DNA of 64,000 nt from an uncultured Pirellulaceae bacterium (GTDB lineage: Bacteria; Planctomycetota; Planctomycetia; Pirellulales; Pirellulaceae). Position 1 is the stretch's first letter. Each line of letters starts with the position of its first letter. Below the pieces are notes generated by a model. It saw nothing but the letters and a program-made list of their open reading frames with translations. It was not told where the DNA came from and ran no database searches. The position numbers were made by a program, and so were the translations under genes. Below are positions 16,872-25,692 of the stretch, piece after piece. The stretch spans positions 1 through 64,000 of the forward strand of contig CALHZT010000015.1 in assembly GCA_938040995.1 (NCBI GenBank), read 5' to 3'.

Positions 16872-17885
16872 ATGAAATCACAAAGCAAGTCTGCTTTCAC
16901 TCTGGTGGAACTCCTCGTTGTCATCGCTATCATCGGGATTCTCGTTGCGCTGCTACTGCCAGCAGTGCAGACGGCGCGTGCGGCTGCCCGTCGAATGCAA
17001 TGCAAGAACAATCTTCGGCAGATCAGCCTCGCCTGCCTCAATTATGAAAGCGCCGTTGGCTCGCTCCCTTCCGGCGCCCTGGTCAAAAACCCGGAATTCT
17101 GTAGCGGCAATGGATTGTGTCGCGGCATCCCAATGTACATGCTCATCATGCCTTACATGGAAGAGGGCACCCTGCCAGAAGTTCTTACGAACCTGATCAA
17201 TGAAGACCCGGATGACGGTTGGGCGTGGACAAGAATCATCGGGACTCCGTTTGAAAACGCTCAGGTCACACCGTTTCAATGCCCGAGCGTTACCAAATGG
17301 GATCAGATCGCAGCTCGACGCGATTACTATGGCGTGGTTGGCGGCAAACGTATTAGTGGATCTCAAGCCAACGCTCTTGGAATTGACCGCCAGCCTGTCT
17401 CACGTCTCGCTGCCCGCGGTCTTGTTTTTTCTGACGGCATGTTTCAGCTCGGCAGAAAAATCAGAATACGGAATATCAAAGATGGCACATCGAAGACACT
17501 TGCCGTGGGAGAAAGCGTTACTCCGACTCTTTACGGCTGCGACCCGGACGGTTACGCAGTAGAAGGGGTTGGTGGCCCCGGCTGCTGGTGGCATGGCGGA
17601 AGCATGACAGCAAATTTCGATCCCATGGATTCACGCTCGTATAGCGGCCATTCCTATGGCCGAATGCTGGCGAGCACCGTCTGGCCAATCAACTCGCAAG
17701 ACGTCAATCCATCCAATATTGAACCGGACACCACGAACACGATCCCTTTCAGCAGTGACCACGAAGGAGGCGTCCACTTCGTATTTGGAGACAACCACGT
17801 CGAGTTCATCACTGACGGCGTGGACCACGAGGGCGTTCTCTGGCCGCTCACAACGTATCGTGGCCGCGATATCGCCGATCGCTAG
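16872..17885 (+). CDS. DUF1559 pseudopilin-like protein, 337 aa
   Basis: A member of the very large planctomycete DUF1559 family. The N-terminus has a type IV prepilin cleavage/methylation site (KSAFTLVELLVVIAIIGILV), followed by LLPAVQTARAAARRMQCKNN and the LRQISLACLNYE motif that defines the family. Near the C-terminus HEGGVHFVFGDN matches the H-x9-DG motif except that Gly is replaced by Asn. It should be processed by prepilin peptidase and be held at the membrane or assembled by a type II/pilus-like apparatus. It has its own start (ATG 16872) and converges with the lipoprotein gene at 18061. The upstream gap 16587-16871 shows nothing recognisable. Confidence 0.92.
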   Translation: MKSQSKSAFTLVELLVVIAIIGILVALLLPAVQTARAAARRMQCKNNLRQISLACLNYESAVGSLPSGALVKNPEFCSGNGLCRGIPMYMLIMPYMEEGTLPEVLTNLINEDPDDGWAWTRIIGTPFENAQVTPFQCPSVTKWDQIAARRDYYGVVGGKRISGSQANALGIDRQPVSRLAARGLVFSDGMFQLGRKIRIRNIKDGTSKTLAVGESVTPTLYGCDPDGYAVEGVGGPGCWWHGGSMTANFDPMDSRSYSGHSYGRMLASTVWPINSQDVNPSNIEPDTTNTIPFSSDHEGGVHFVFGDNHVEFITDGVDHEGVLWPLTTYRGRDIADR

Positions 17886-18060
17886 AACACCAGAACGCTT
17901 ATCGACGTTAAGGCGAAAGGCGAAAGGCGAGTGAGAATTCACCAACAAGACGTCGGTGGCCGTGGCGGCTCAAGAACGCAAGTTGATAATTTTGCCCGCC
18001 GCTCGCCTGTCAACCGGACATCGCAACCGGGCAAATTCGTCGCGATGCCGATTTTCTTTC

Positions 18061-18558
18061 TCAGGATGAACTCTTCGGCAAATCAAAGTCGAGGGGCTTT
18101 TTCGATGAGCTACTGTCAATCGTAACGCTCAAGCCGGAAGTATCGGAATCGGAATACTCCTCCGGGACGAACCACGTTTCCTTTATCCTTGCACGACTCA
18201 CCGGCGCCTTGTTTTCCATTTCGATTTCATCCTGAATTGACTTCAGGGTTTGTTCTTGCTGTCTCGCCGTCGTTTCATAGCTTTCGATGGCGACGAAGTA
18301 TTCCCCGGCAAGTAAGCCATCTCCAGGCTTGTAAGAAGTGACCGTATAGGTTCCGTCTTTACCAATACGTCCGCCGCCGGGACGCCCACCAGCTTTGGGG
18401 ACAAACCTGATCTTGCCCTTGGGAACTGGTTGACCTTCCCAGCGAACCGTCCCGCTTACCGGATAGGACCTGGGGCCTTTATTGCAGCCAGACGCAGCCG
18501 CAAGAACGAAAAACGCCAGCAGCAGCCACACTCCGATGCTAGTAGTGCTTCGAGCCAT
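18061..18558 (-). CDS. Small carboxypeptidase-regulatory-like lipoprotein, 165 aa
   Basis: No named function. From ATG 18558 the protein opens with a lipoprotein signal: hydrophobic SIGVWLLLAFFVLAAASGC, with Cys for lipidation. The frame extends 15 codons upstream, but the internal Met gives the normal signal length. The mature part starts YPVSGTVRWEGQPVPKGKIRFVP and continues GKDGTYTVTSYKPGDGLLAGEYFV, the pattern of transthyretin/carboxypeptidase-regulatory-like beta sandwiches that commonly accompany DUF1559 genes in planctomycetes. It lies tail-to-tail with the DUF1559 gene here (175 bp apart). Probably anchored in a membrane facing the periplasm. Confidence 0.78.
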   Translation of the reverse strand: MARSTTSIGVWLLLAFFVLAAASGCNKGPRSYPVSGTVRWEGQPVPKGKIRFVPKAGGRPGGGRIGKDGTYTVTSYKPGDGLLAGEYFVAIESYETTARQQEQTLKSIQDEIEMENKAPVSRARIKETWFVPEEYSDSDTSGLSVTIDSSSSKKPLDFDLPKSSS

Positions 18559-18724
18559 GCTTTTCGACACTCCCAATATTCGAATTCTTTTGAGTTGCGT
18601 CATTCATCGCGACCGCCCGGTAGCCATCGAAACCCGCCTGGCACCAAATCGACGATCGAGCCAGAAAACGCTGCTGCGTTCAGGGCTTTTGACATAACAC
18701 CGCCATCATCGAAGCGAGCGGGGA

Positions 18725-18754
18725 TTGCCAGTATACGGCCGTGGATGCTATTCT
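18725..18754 (+). promoter_or_regulatory. Putative housekeeping promoter of tRNA-Thr
   Basis: TTGCCA (18725-18730) and TATTCT (18749-18754) are separated by 18 bp, and the second box ends 14 bp before the mature tRNA 5' end, which fits a sigma70-type promoter with a short leader. This is a consensus match by eye only. Confidence 0.45.
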
Positions 18755-18768
18755 ACTCGATTGGTTTT

Positions 18769-18842
18769 GCCAGCGTAGCTTCAATCGGCAGAGCACCACA
18801 TTCGTAATGTGGGGGTTGCGGGTTCGACTCCCGCCGCTGGCT
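18769..18842 (+). tRNA. tRNA-Thr (anticodon CGT)
   Basis: A 74-base cloverleaf can be drawn fully: acceptor GCCAGCG with CGCTGGC, D arm GCTT...AGAGC, anticodon stem CCACA/TGTGG with loop TTCGTAA (anticodon CGT, reading ACG threonine codons), five-base variable loop, and T arm GCGGG-TTCGACT-CCCGC. The discriminator is T18842. The 3' CCA is not encoded. It is transcribed in the same direction as the following gene, 62 bp away. Confidence 0.95.
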
Positions 18843-18904
18843 CTCCTAGCAAGACAATCCCCAAATATCGGCTCCTACAGCCAAGATCAACGCCGGAGAC
18901 TTGA

Positions 18905-20230
18905 ATGTCGCAAATCATCGAAGTCAACGTCCGGGACATTATCGTCTCGAACGGATCCTTTGGTCCTCGTGAAATCAGAACGTTGTCCAATGCAATCGCT
19001 GATGACTATCGTCAATTTAAAGTCCTCAAAGACGCCGTCAACGAACTCGAAGCCAGCGAAGGCAGAACGCCAGCCAGCTCCGTGCGACTTGGTGTCGGCC
19101 TTTACTTCCTTGGCCGTTACCAGGACGCGGCTCAGGTCCTGCGAAGTGCCGATGGCGGAGCACTTGCGTATTTCTATCTGGGACGCTCCCAGTATGAGAT
19201 GCAGCAGTACGCGGATGCGGTAAACAGCTACAACTCGGCAAAGATGGGCGGGTACAACCCGGACGAATGTGCACTTGCCGTTTGCGAAGCTCAACGACGA
19301 AGTGGCGACGTTCCAACTTCGATGTCTACGCTGGACGCGCTGCAAGGTGCTGTCGAACAGACAGCGGAATATCTTTATCAGCGAGCCTGCACCGTTTCTT
19401 CATTGAATGGTGACACCGGCGAAGTCATCGCGCTACTCGAGCGAGCCGTTCAGTCAGACGATCTCCACCCTGGTGCCCTGTTTGGCCTGGCACTCGCCAA
19501 CGACCGACACGGCAACGATGAGCTGGCACTTGAGTACTACCGAAAAGCTGCCAGCCGCTTTCCGGCTCATGTTGGTTCCCTGCTCAACCTGGGAATCCTT
19601 TACGAAGACGTCGGCGAATACGAAAAAGCACAGAAGTGCTACCAGCGAATTCTCGATGTGTATCCGAACAACGAGCGAGCCCGACTATTCCTGGTAGATG
19701 CCCAGGCAGCCAGCGATCAGTTTTACGATGAAGAAGCCGCCAAGCAACGCGAGCGACTTCAGCAGGTTCTCAGCATTCCGGTTACCGATTTTGAATTGTC
19801 GGTACGCTCCCGAAACTGCCTGCAAAAGATGGGCATTTTCACGCTCGGCGACCTGGCTCGCTGCTCCGAGCAGGAACTACTCAGCAGTAAGAACTTCGGT
19901 GAAACTTCGCTCGACGAAATTCGCGACATGCTCCAATCGAAAGGCCTGTCGCTTGGCCAGTTTGCCCACGAGAAGGACGAACCGGAGCCCGAGCTGGACG
20001 TTTCCAACATGTCGCCGGACGAGCAGGCATTCCTGGAACGGCCGATCGCCGACCTCAACCTTTCGGTTCGTGCCCGCAAATGCATGGTCCGACTTGGACT
20101 CAACACGATTGGCGAACTGGTTCGTCGCACCGGTGACGACTTGCTCGAATGCAAGAACTTTGGTGTGACCAGCCTGACAGAGGTTCGTGAAAAGCTGGAT
20201 CCACTTGGATTGCGTTTGCGTGGCGATTGA
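18905..20230 (+). CDS. TPR protein with two tandem RNA polymerase alpha-CTD-like modules, 441 aa
   Basis: Residues about 60-270 are tetratricopeptide repeats ([64 protein letters not shown]). Two copies of the RNA polymerase alpha C-terminal domain follow, about 292-355 ([16 protein letters not shown]...[15 protein letters not shown]) and 377-440 ([16 protein letters not shown]...[15 protein letters not shown]). Relative to E. coli alpha, the first keeps R265, N268, N294, G296 and S299; the second keeps all but N268 (Lys). Position 298 is Thr in both. The family role is not established to my knowledge; DNA binding or sigma/activator contact is a reasonable inference. The start has GGAG upstream. 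It overlaps the tgt start by 11 bp, suggesting translational coupling. Confidence 0.88.
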   Translation: MSQIIEVNVRDIIVSNGSFGPREIRTLSNAIADDYRQFKVLKDAVNELEASEGRTPASSVRLGVGLYFLGRYQDAAQVLRSADGGALAYFYLGRSQYEMQQYADAVNSYNSAKMGGYNPDECALAVCEAQRRSGDVPTSMSTLDALQGAVEQTAEYLYQRACTVSSLNGDTGEVIALLERAVQSDDLHPGALFGLALANDRHGNDELALEYYRKAASRFPAHVGSLLNLGILYEDVGEYEKAQKCYQRILDVYPNNERARLFLVDAQAASDQFYDEEAAKQRERLQQVLSIPVTDFELSVRSRNCLQKMGIFTLGDLARCSEQELLSSKNFGETSLDEIRDMLQSKGLSLGQFAHEKDEPEPELDVSNMSPDEQAFLERPIADLNLSVRARKCMVRLGLNTIGELVRRTGDDLLECKNFGVTSLTEVREKLDPLGLRLRGD

Positions 20231-21380
20231 TCCGGAGCATTCCGCCAAATTGCCTGACTCAACATTCCAGCTTCACAAGACCGACGCGAGTACCGCAGCG
20301 CGTCGGGGCACGCTGAACACCGCGCACGGCGCGGTGCAGACGCCAACGTTCATGCCAGTCGGCACGCTGGGCACGGTCAAGGGGCTTGAAATAGAACAGG
20401 TCCGCGCGACCGGTGCGGAAGTCATCCTTGGCAACACGTACCACCTCGCGCTGCGTCCGGGCGAAGAGATTGTAAGGGACCTCGGCGGGCTTCACGCGTT
20501 TAGCGGATGGGACGGGCCGATTCTGACGGACAGCGGCGGCTTTCAGATCTTTAGCCTCGCAAAGATGACAAAGATCACGGAAGAAGGCGCCGTGTTCCAG
20601 TCGCATATTGATGGCCGACGACTGAACATGACGCCCGAGCGTTCGATGGAGATCCAGTCGGCTCTCGGTAGCGATATCGCCATGGTCCTCGATCATGTGA
20701 TTGCGCTTCCAAACGAACCGGCTGCTATCGAAGCTGCCAACGAACGCTCCGTTCGCTGGGCCGGTCGCAGCCGCGATGCACACGAGAAACTTTCAACAGC
20801 ATCCGGACATTCCCAGCTGCTGTTCGCGATCGTCCAGGGCGGACTCGATGAGCGAATGAGAATTCACTGTGCGGAGAAACTCGTCGAACTCGACTTTCCC
20901 GGATACGCAGTTGGCGGCCTAAGTGTCGGCGAGCCACCACCGGAAATGTATCGAGTCCTGGAATTTACCTGCCCTGCCCTGCCCGCGGATCGGCCGCGAT
21001 ATCTCATGGGCGTCGGCCGGCCGGAGGACCTGCTCGAATGCGTTCGTCGCGGCATCGACATGTTCGACTGCGTCATGCCAACGCGGAATGGGCGAAATGC
21101 GTTGGCATTCACGGACGGCGGACCGCTTCGAATGCGGAACGCCATTCATCAACGGGACGAACGACCGATCGATGAGAACTGCCCTTGCCCGGCTTGCCGT
21201 CGCAGCCGCGGGTATATCCGTCACCTGTTTATGGCCGGTGAAATGCTGGGGCCGATCCTCGTTTCGGCTCATAATCTCACCTATTACCAGCGTTTGATGG
21301 CGGGAGCCCGAAATGCCATCGAACGTGATGAATTCGACGCATACCACCAGTCGAAAGTCGCTGGCTGGCAGAAATCGTGA
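20220..21380 (+). CDS. tgt: tRNA-guanine transglycosylase (Tgt), 386 aa
   Basis: Exchanges guanine-34 for the queuine precursor in tRNAs with GUN anticodons. Diagnostic segments: [33 protein letters not shown], the DSGGFQIFS motif (active-site Asp), [25 protein letters not shown] (nucleophile Asp), and a zinc site CPCPACRR...H near the end. The Val in GGLSVGE is the bacterial preQ1-type choice. The frame is open from ATG 20187, but the GTG at 20220, overlapping the previous stop, gives an N-terminus closer to family length; either start overlaps the TPR/alpha-CTD gene. tgt-yajC-secDF order is widespread in bacteria and supports the call. Confidence 0.94.
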   Translation: MAIDPEHSAKLPDSTFQLHKTDASTAARRGTLNTAHGAVQTPTFMPVGTLGTVKGLEIEQVRATGAEVILGNTYHLALRPGEEIVRDLGGLHAFSGWDGPILTDSGGFQIFSLAKMTKITEEGAVFQSHIDGRRLNMTPERSMEIQSALGSDIAMVLDHVIALPNEPAAIEAANERSVRWAGRSRDAHEKLSTASGHSQLLFAIVQGGLDERMRIHCAEKLVELDFPGYAVGGLSVGEPPPEMYRVLEFTCPALPADRPRYLMGVGRPEDLLECVRRGIDMFDCVMPTRNGRNALAFTDGGPLRMRNAIHQRDERPIDENCPCPACRRSRGYIRHLFMAGEMLGPILVSAHNLTYYQRLMAGARNAIERDEFDAYHQSKVAGWQKS

Positions 21381-21588
21381 CTTCCTGAAGCATCAAGTCG
21401 CAAGCGTGGCTCTATTGCCCGTAATTGGCCGGAACTTTATCATTGGTAGCTTCGTTTGAGGAGGTTTTCGCCTGTGTCGGGTACGATGTTCGCATCGCAA
21501 CCAGCGTCAGGTGGAGGCCGCAACGCAATCCCCAATTACCAGGCGGCGGTCTCCGACCATTGCCGTACGGAAAATCGGCATTTCATCC

Positions 21589-21942
21589 ATGTTCGCGGAC
21601 TTTGAGATAGTAATACCGACGTTGCTCGCCCAAGCCGAAGGTGGTCCCCAGGGGCTTCCGATTTGGGTGCCGTTTCTGATCGTGGGCTTGCTCTACTACT
21701 TTATGCTTTTTCGACCCGAAAAGGCCCAACGTGAAACCCATCAGGGCTTGCTCAACAACCTGAAGAAGAACGATCAGGTTGTGACGGCGGGCGGAATTCG
21801 AGGCGTGGTTGTGAACCCGCAACCAGGCGAAAGCGAAGTCGTCCTTCGTATTGATGAAGGTTCCAATACAAGAATACACATTCAACGAAGTTCCATCAGT
21901 CGCGTGATTACAGCAGAAGACAAAGCTACCGCTGACGCCTAG
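21589..21942 (+). CDS. yajC: Preprotein translocase accessory subunit YajC, 117 aa
   Basis: YajC associates with SecDF at the inner membrane. One transmembrane helix (LPIWVPFLIVGLLYYFMLFRP) ends in the family signature YYFMLFRPEKA; QRETHQGLLNNLKKNDQVVTAGGIRGVV follows as expected, and INTRIHIQRSSISRVI is the usual C-terminal beta region. The frame extends to 21511, but ATG 21589 gives the normal length. It lies between tgt and secDF, the standard context. Confidence 0.92.
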   Translation: MFADFEIVIPTLLAQAEGGPQGLPIWVPFLIVGLLYYFMLFRPEKAQRETHQGLLNNLKKNDQVVTAGGIRGVVVNPQPGESEVVLRIDEGSNTRIHIQRSSISRVITAEDKATADA

Positions 21943-22025
21943 TGTCGCAATATTCAAATATTCGCACCGGGTAGTGCTGCACACGCACAAACGGGGAACT
22001 CAATTTAGCCACTGGCAATCGCATT

Positions 22026-25000
22026 ATGACTCCATCAACAGTTCAGACCCTTATTATTCTCGGCTCCCTGTTTGGCGGCTTTTTGATTGGCCCATTCATT
22101 GGACGGGCCCTCAAGATGCCCGAGCACGGATGGAAGCTGGGTGTCATCCTCGCAACCATTGGACTGGGCGTGAGCCTTGTCTCGCTGCGACCTGTGAAGC
22201 AGGGTATCGACCTGCGTGGCGGTGTGATCCTGATCTACGAGGTTGATACCGAAAAGACCAAGGAAGTCGCGATCGCCAATGCGGAAGGTGAGGAGATCGC
22301 AGAGGAAGAGCAAGAGGTCAACATGCAAGACCTGATTTCGGCTCTTTCACGTCGTATCAATCCAGGTGGTGTTCGCGAAGTCGTCATTCGCGCGTACGGT
22401 GATCGACAAGTCGAAATCATCATTCCGGATGTTTCCGATTCGGAGATCGAAGTCATCAAGGAATCGATCGTGAATGCGGGCTTCCTCAAGTTTCGCATTG
22501 TGGCTGATCGTTCGCGGAACCCGTACAAATGGGAACTGGCCGAAGCCGCGTTGAGTTCCGAAGACAAAGAAGTCCGAACGTCACAGTTTGTGAAGAACGA
22601 AGCCGGCGACACGATCGGTGAATGGGTCCTGCTCGGCCGTGAAGACCGCGAAGATTCCGATGTCGCGGATGATGAACTGACTCCATTGCGTTTCGCTCCA
22701 CAGGTTGTCGCGAGAATGCTGACCAGGGAGCTGCTGCCGGGCCAAATCGAAGCATTCACGCTCATCGATCCCGACTTTAACGTCGAAGGTCGACACCTGC
22801 GAAATGTTCGCCAGGATATTGACCAGACCATGCGACCAAGCGTCGGTTTCAACATGAGCGGCGAAGGCGCAATCCTGATGGGAGGCCTGACAAGTACGAA
22901 CCTTCCGGATCAGTCTGGCGTCAAAGCCCCGCTCGGTATCGTCATGGACGGGAAGATGCTTTCCGCTCCCGTCATCAATAGCCAAATTTCAAACAGCGGC
23001 GTCATCGAAGGAAACTTCACCGAACCGGAAGTTGACTTCCTCGTTCGTGTGTTGCGAGCCGGTAAGTTGCCTGCTGTGCTCAAGAAAGTGCCAATCAGTG
23101 AGAACCAGATCGATCCGCTGCTGGGTGCTGACACGATCAAGAAGGGCAAGTGGGCAATCGGGGCTTCGCTTCTCGCCGTCCTGATCTTCATGCTCATCTA
23201 TTACATGTTCGCAGGCTTCGTGGCATGCCTCGCACTGATCCTGAACCTCGTTCTGATTGTTGCCCTGATGATTCTCATCAAAGGCGCGTTTACGCTACCG
23301 GGACTTGCCGGTCTCGTGCTGACGGTCGGTATGTCGGTCGATGCGAACGTACTGATCTTTGAACGCATCCGCGAGGAATTGAAACGCGGCGCCGGACTTC
23401 GCATGGCCATCCGAAACGGATTTGGTCGTGCAACCTCGACGGTTGTCGATGCAAACCTGACGACTCTGATTGCGGCGATCGTTCTTTATGTGGTCGGTAC
23501 CGAAGTCATCAAGGGATTTGCTATTACGCTGATTCTCGGAATCCTGGTCAGTCTCTATACCGCCATCTTCTGTTCGCGAGTCGTGTTTGATATCGCCGAA
23601 CGAAAGAAGTGGATCACCAAGCTTGGCATGATGCAGGCACTTGGCGAAACGAAATTCGATTTCCTGGGCAAGCGTGGTCTCGCAGCCGCACTTTCCATCG
23701 CAGCAATCGTGCTCGGCCTTTCAGCCGTAGCCATTCGAGGCAGCAAGTTGCTGGATATTGACTTTACGGGCGGCACGTCGGTCCAGATTGCCCTGAATGA
23801 GGGAATCCCCATCGAGGAGATGCGCGAGAAACTGACCGAAGCCGGTATTCCGGACTTCGCGCTCGCCCAGCTCCGACCTGAGAACTTCGCCCCCGATACG
23901 GTCTACAAAATCGACTCGTCGATCGTCGACGAAGACAAACTGAGAAAGTCGATTGAGGAGATGCTCAAATCCTCAAGCGGCGAAAACATGATGAAAACGC
24001 ATGAGATGGAGTTTACGGCTCCGACGAGTATCAACTCGACCAGCCAGACTCCGGCAGTGCGCAGCAAGAGCAACAAGCATTCCCTCGACGGCATGATGTT
24101 GGCTTATGGCGGCCAATCTCAAGAGCTTCCGATTCTGTTGGCTCAGGCCGAAACAGCACAGGAGGCTGTCGGCGAAGCTGCCGAAGGCGTTTTGGAACAG
24201 GAACCAGTCGCGACTGAAGAAACGGGCGCGTCCGAAGAAACAGCCGAAACAGAAACGGCCGAAACAGAAAGTTCGACGGAGACACCGGGCGAAGTCACCG
24301 ATTCTGCATCGTTTCCGGCGGCTCCGGAAACCGACAGCAAACCGATGGGGCTTGAGTTCCTGTCACAGTCGTCGGTGAAGTTTGATGAAAAAATGAGTAA
24401 GTCGGCTGTCCAAAAACTGATTTCGGCAGCCGCCACGAAACTCAACATCACGAATCCTCGCGTCATACTCGCGAACGAAGAATGGAACGAAATTTCCGAT
24501 GTTGGTTTCACCGACTGGGACATCCAGTTCACTTCTACGCCCGAAGAGACGGCAAAAATTCTTGCAAAAGTGGAAGAAGGTTTCGACGGCTCCACCGCCT
24601 GGCTTTCCTCCAACAAATTTGGAAGTAAAGTCGCCGGTGACATGAAGACATCGGCTTTGACCGCGATCTTCGTAGCACTGGCAGGCATCGTTGGTTATAT
24701 CTGGCTGAGGTTTCAAAACCTCGGCTTTGGCCTCGCAGCCGTCGTGGCGTTGCTTCACGACGTGGCAATCACTCTCGGTGCGGTGGCGGCCAGCTTCTGG
24801 CTTGCCAAGACATTCGGATTTTTGATGATCGAAGAATTCAAAATCAGTTTGCCGATTGTGGCCGCGTTCCTGACGATCATCGGTTACTCGCTGAATGATA
24901 CGATCGTTGTGTTCGACCGAATTCGCGAGGTCAAAGGGAAGAGCCCGCACATCACGAAGGACATGATCAACAAGAGTATCAACCAGACCCTCAGCCGAAC

Positions 25001-25229
25001 GTTGCTGACTTCGGTCACCACACTGATCGTGGTCGCGATTCTCTACGCATTCGGTGGGCAGGGAATCCACGGATTCGCCTTTGCATTGTTGATTGGTGTT
25101 CTCGTCGGTACCTACAGCTCGATCTTTGTCGCGAGCCCGGCTTTGCTATGGCTGACGGGCGAAAAGGCACAAAAAAAAACTAAAAAGCAGCTGGCCAAAG
25201 AAGCCCGCGAAAAGGCGTCTGTTTCCTGA
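22026..25229 (+). CDS. secDF: Fused protein-export membrane protein SecDF, 1,067 aa
   Basis: Drives late steps of Sec export using the proton gradient. SecD part: QGIDLRGGVILIYEV, a large periplasmic P1 domain, GKLPAVLKKVP, then six helices with VLTVGMSVDANVLIFERIREE and RGAGLRMAIRNGFGRA. SecF part: FLGKRGLAAAL..., LLDIDFTGGTSVQIAL, then KISLPIVAAFLTIIGYSLNDTIVVFDRIREVK and NQTLSRTLLTSVTTLIVV. The odd feature is the SecF periplasmic region: two P1-like stretches (about 595-650 and 780-875) are separated by a Glu/Thr/Ala-rich insert (about 690-775; e.g. EETGASEETAETETAETESS). The SecD part also has a long N-terminal P1 domain with acidic insertions. Third gene after tgt and yajC. Confidence 0.94.
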   Translation: MTPSTVQTLIILGSLFGGFLIGPFIGRALKMPEHGWKLGVILATIGLGVSLVSLRPVKQGIDLRGGVILIYEVDTEKTKEVAIANAEGEEIAEEEQEVNMQDLISALSRRINPGGVREVVIRAYGDRQVEIIIPDVSDSEIEVIKESIVNAGFLKFRIVADRSRNPYKWELAEAALSSEDKEVRTSQFVKNEAGDTIGEWVLLGREDREDSDVADDELTPLRFAPQVVARMLTRELLPGQIEAFTLIDPDFNVEGRHLRNVRQDIDQTMRPSVGFNMSGEGAILMGGLTSTNLPDQSGVKAPLGIVMDGKMLSAPVINSQISNSGVIEGNFTEPEVDFLVRVLRAGKLPAVLKKVPISENQIDPLLGADTIKKGKWAIGASLLAVLIFMLIYYMFAGFVACLALILNLVLIVALMILIKGAFTLPGLAGLVLTVGMSVDANVLIFERIREELKRGAGLRMAIRNGFGRATSTVVDANLTTLIAAIVLYVVGTEVIKGFAITLILGILVSLYTAIFCSRVVFDIAERKKWITKLGMMQALGETKFDFLGKRGLAAALSIAAIVLGLSAVAIRGSKLLDIDFTGGTSVQIALNEGIPIEEMREKLTEAGIPDFALAQLRPENFAPDTVYKIDSSIVDEDKLRKSIEEMLKSSSGENMMKTHEMEFTAPTSINSTSQTPAVRSKSNKHSLDGMMLAYGGQSQELPILLAQAETAQEAVGEAAEGVLEQEPVATEETGASEETAETETAETESSTETPGEVTDSASFPAAPETDSKPMGLEFLSQSSVKFDEKMSKSAVQKLISAAATKLNITNPRVILANEEWNEISDVGFTDWDIQFTSTPEETAKILAKVEEGFDGSTAWLSSNKFGSKVAGDMKTSALTAIFVALAGIVGYIWLRFQNLGFGLAAVVALLHDVAITLGAVAASFWLAKTFGFLMIEEFKISLPIVAAFLTIIGYSLNDTIVVFDRIREVKGKSPHITKDMINKSINQTLSRTLLTSVTTLIVVAILYAFGGQGIHGFAFALLIGVLVGTYSSIFVASPALLWLTGEKAQKKTKKQLAKEAREKASVS

Positions 25230-25692
25230 TTGCGCGACGGCAATTTGCAGGATGAGCGAGATCCATCAGCCGCCGAAACGCGGCTTTGACGTTCAATCGT
25301 TGACGAACGTCGTACGTCCCTCTCGTGCCGGAGCGGAAGCAAGGTTGGCATCGCAATCCGATTGGATTGCGATCGCATCAACGGCACCTGGAATTTACCC
25401 AACCCGCGAAATCAGCGCCGCCCACCCTTCTTACCACGTGAATTCCAATTTCTTTGCCCGCATTTCGCCGGCCAAGACGTGAAAGTGCTGCCTTTCAGGC
25501 ACAAAGAAGGCTAACCCCTCTGTTGAGCAAAACGTCGCAATAGTTGATGCAATCAGCGCCTGCGCGACGACTGTAACGAATGTATGGAATTTTCTGGATC
25601 TTCGCAGTCTACGGATTGTCCGAATTCTCCGGTCAGCAGCATTCTCGCTGGCACAGTTGATTTAGCGTCAGTCATCATTTTCAGGATGTGTT
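25230..25692. other. Intergenic region upstream of the giant gene
   Basis: No convincing gene. The 76-codon frame at 25252 has no family resemblance and no ribosome binding site. An imperfect hairpin (GTGCTGCC...GGCAC) lies near 25484-25503. The giant gene's promoter is probably within this stretch but I cannot place it. AGGATG precedes its ATG. Confidence 0.5.

Noticed and set aside
18741-19223. 160-codon frame spanning the tRNA-Thr gene and the start of the TPR gene
   Set aside because: The tRNA cloverleaf and the TPR/alpha-CTD reading frame explain the sequence; the frame crosses both.
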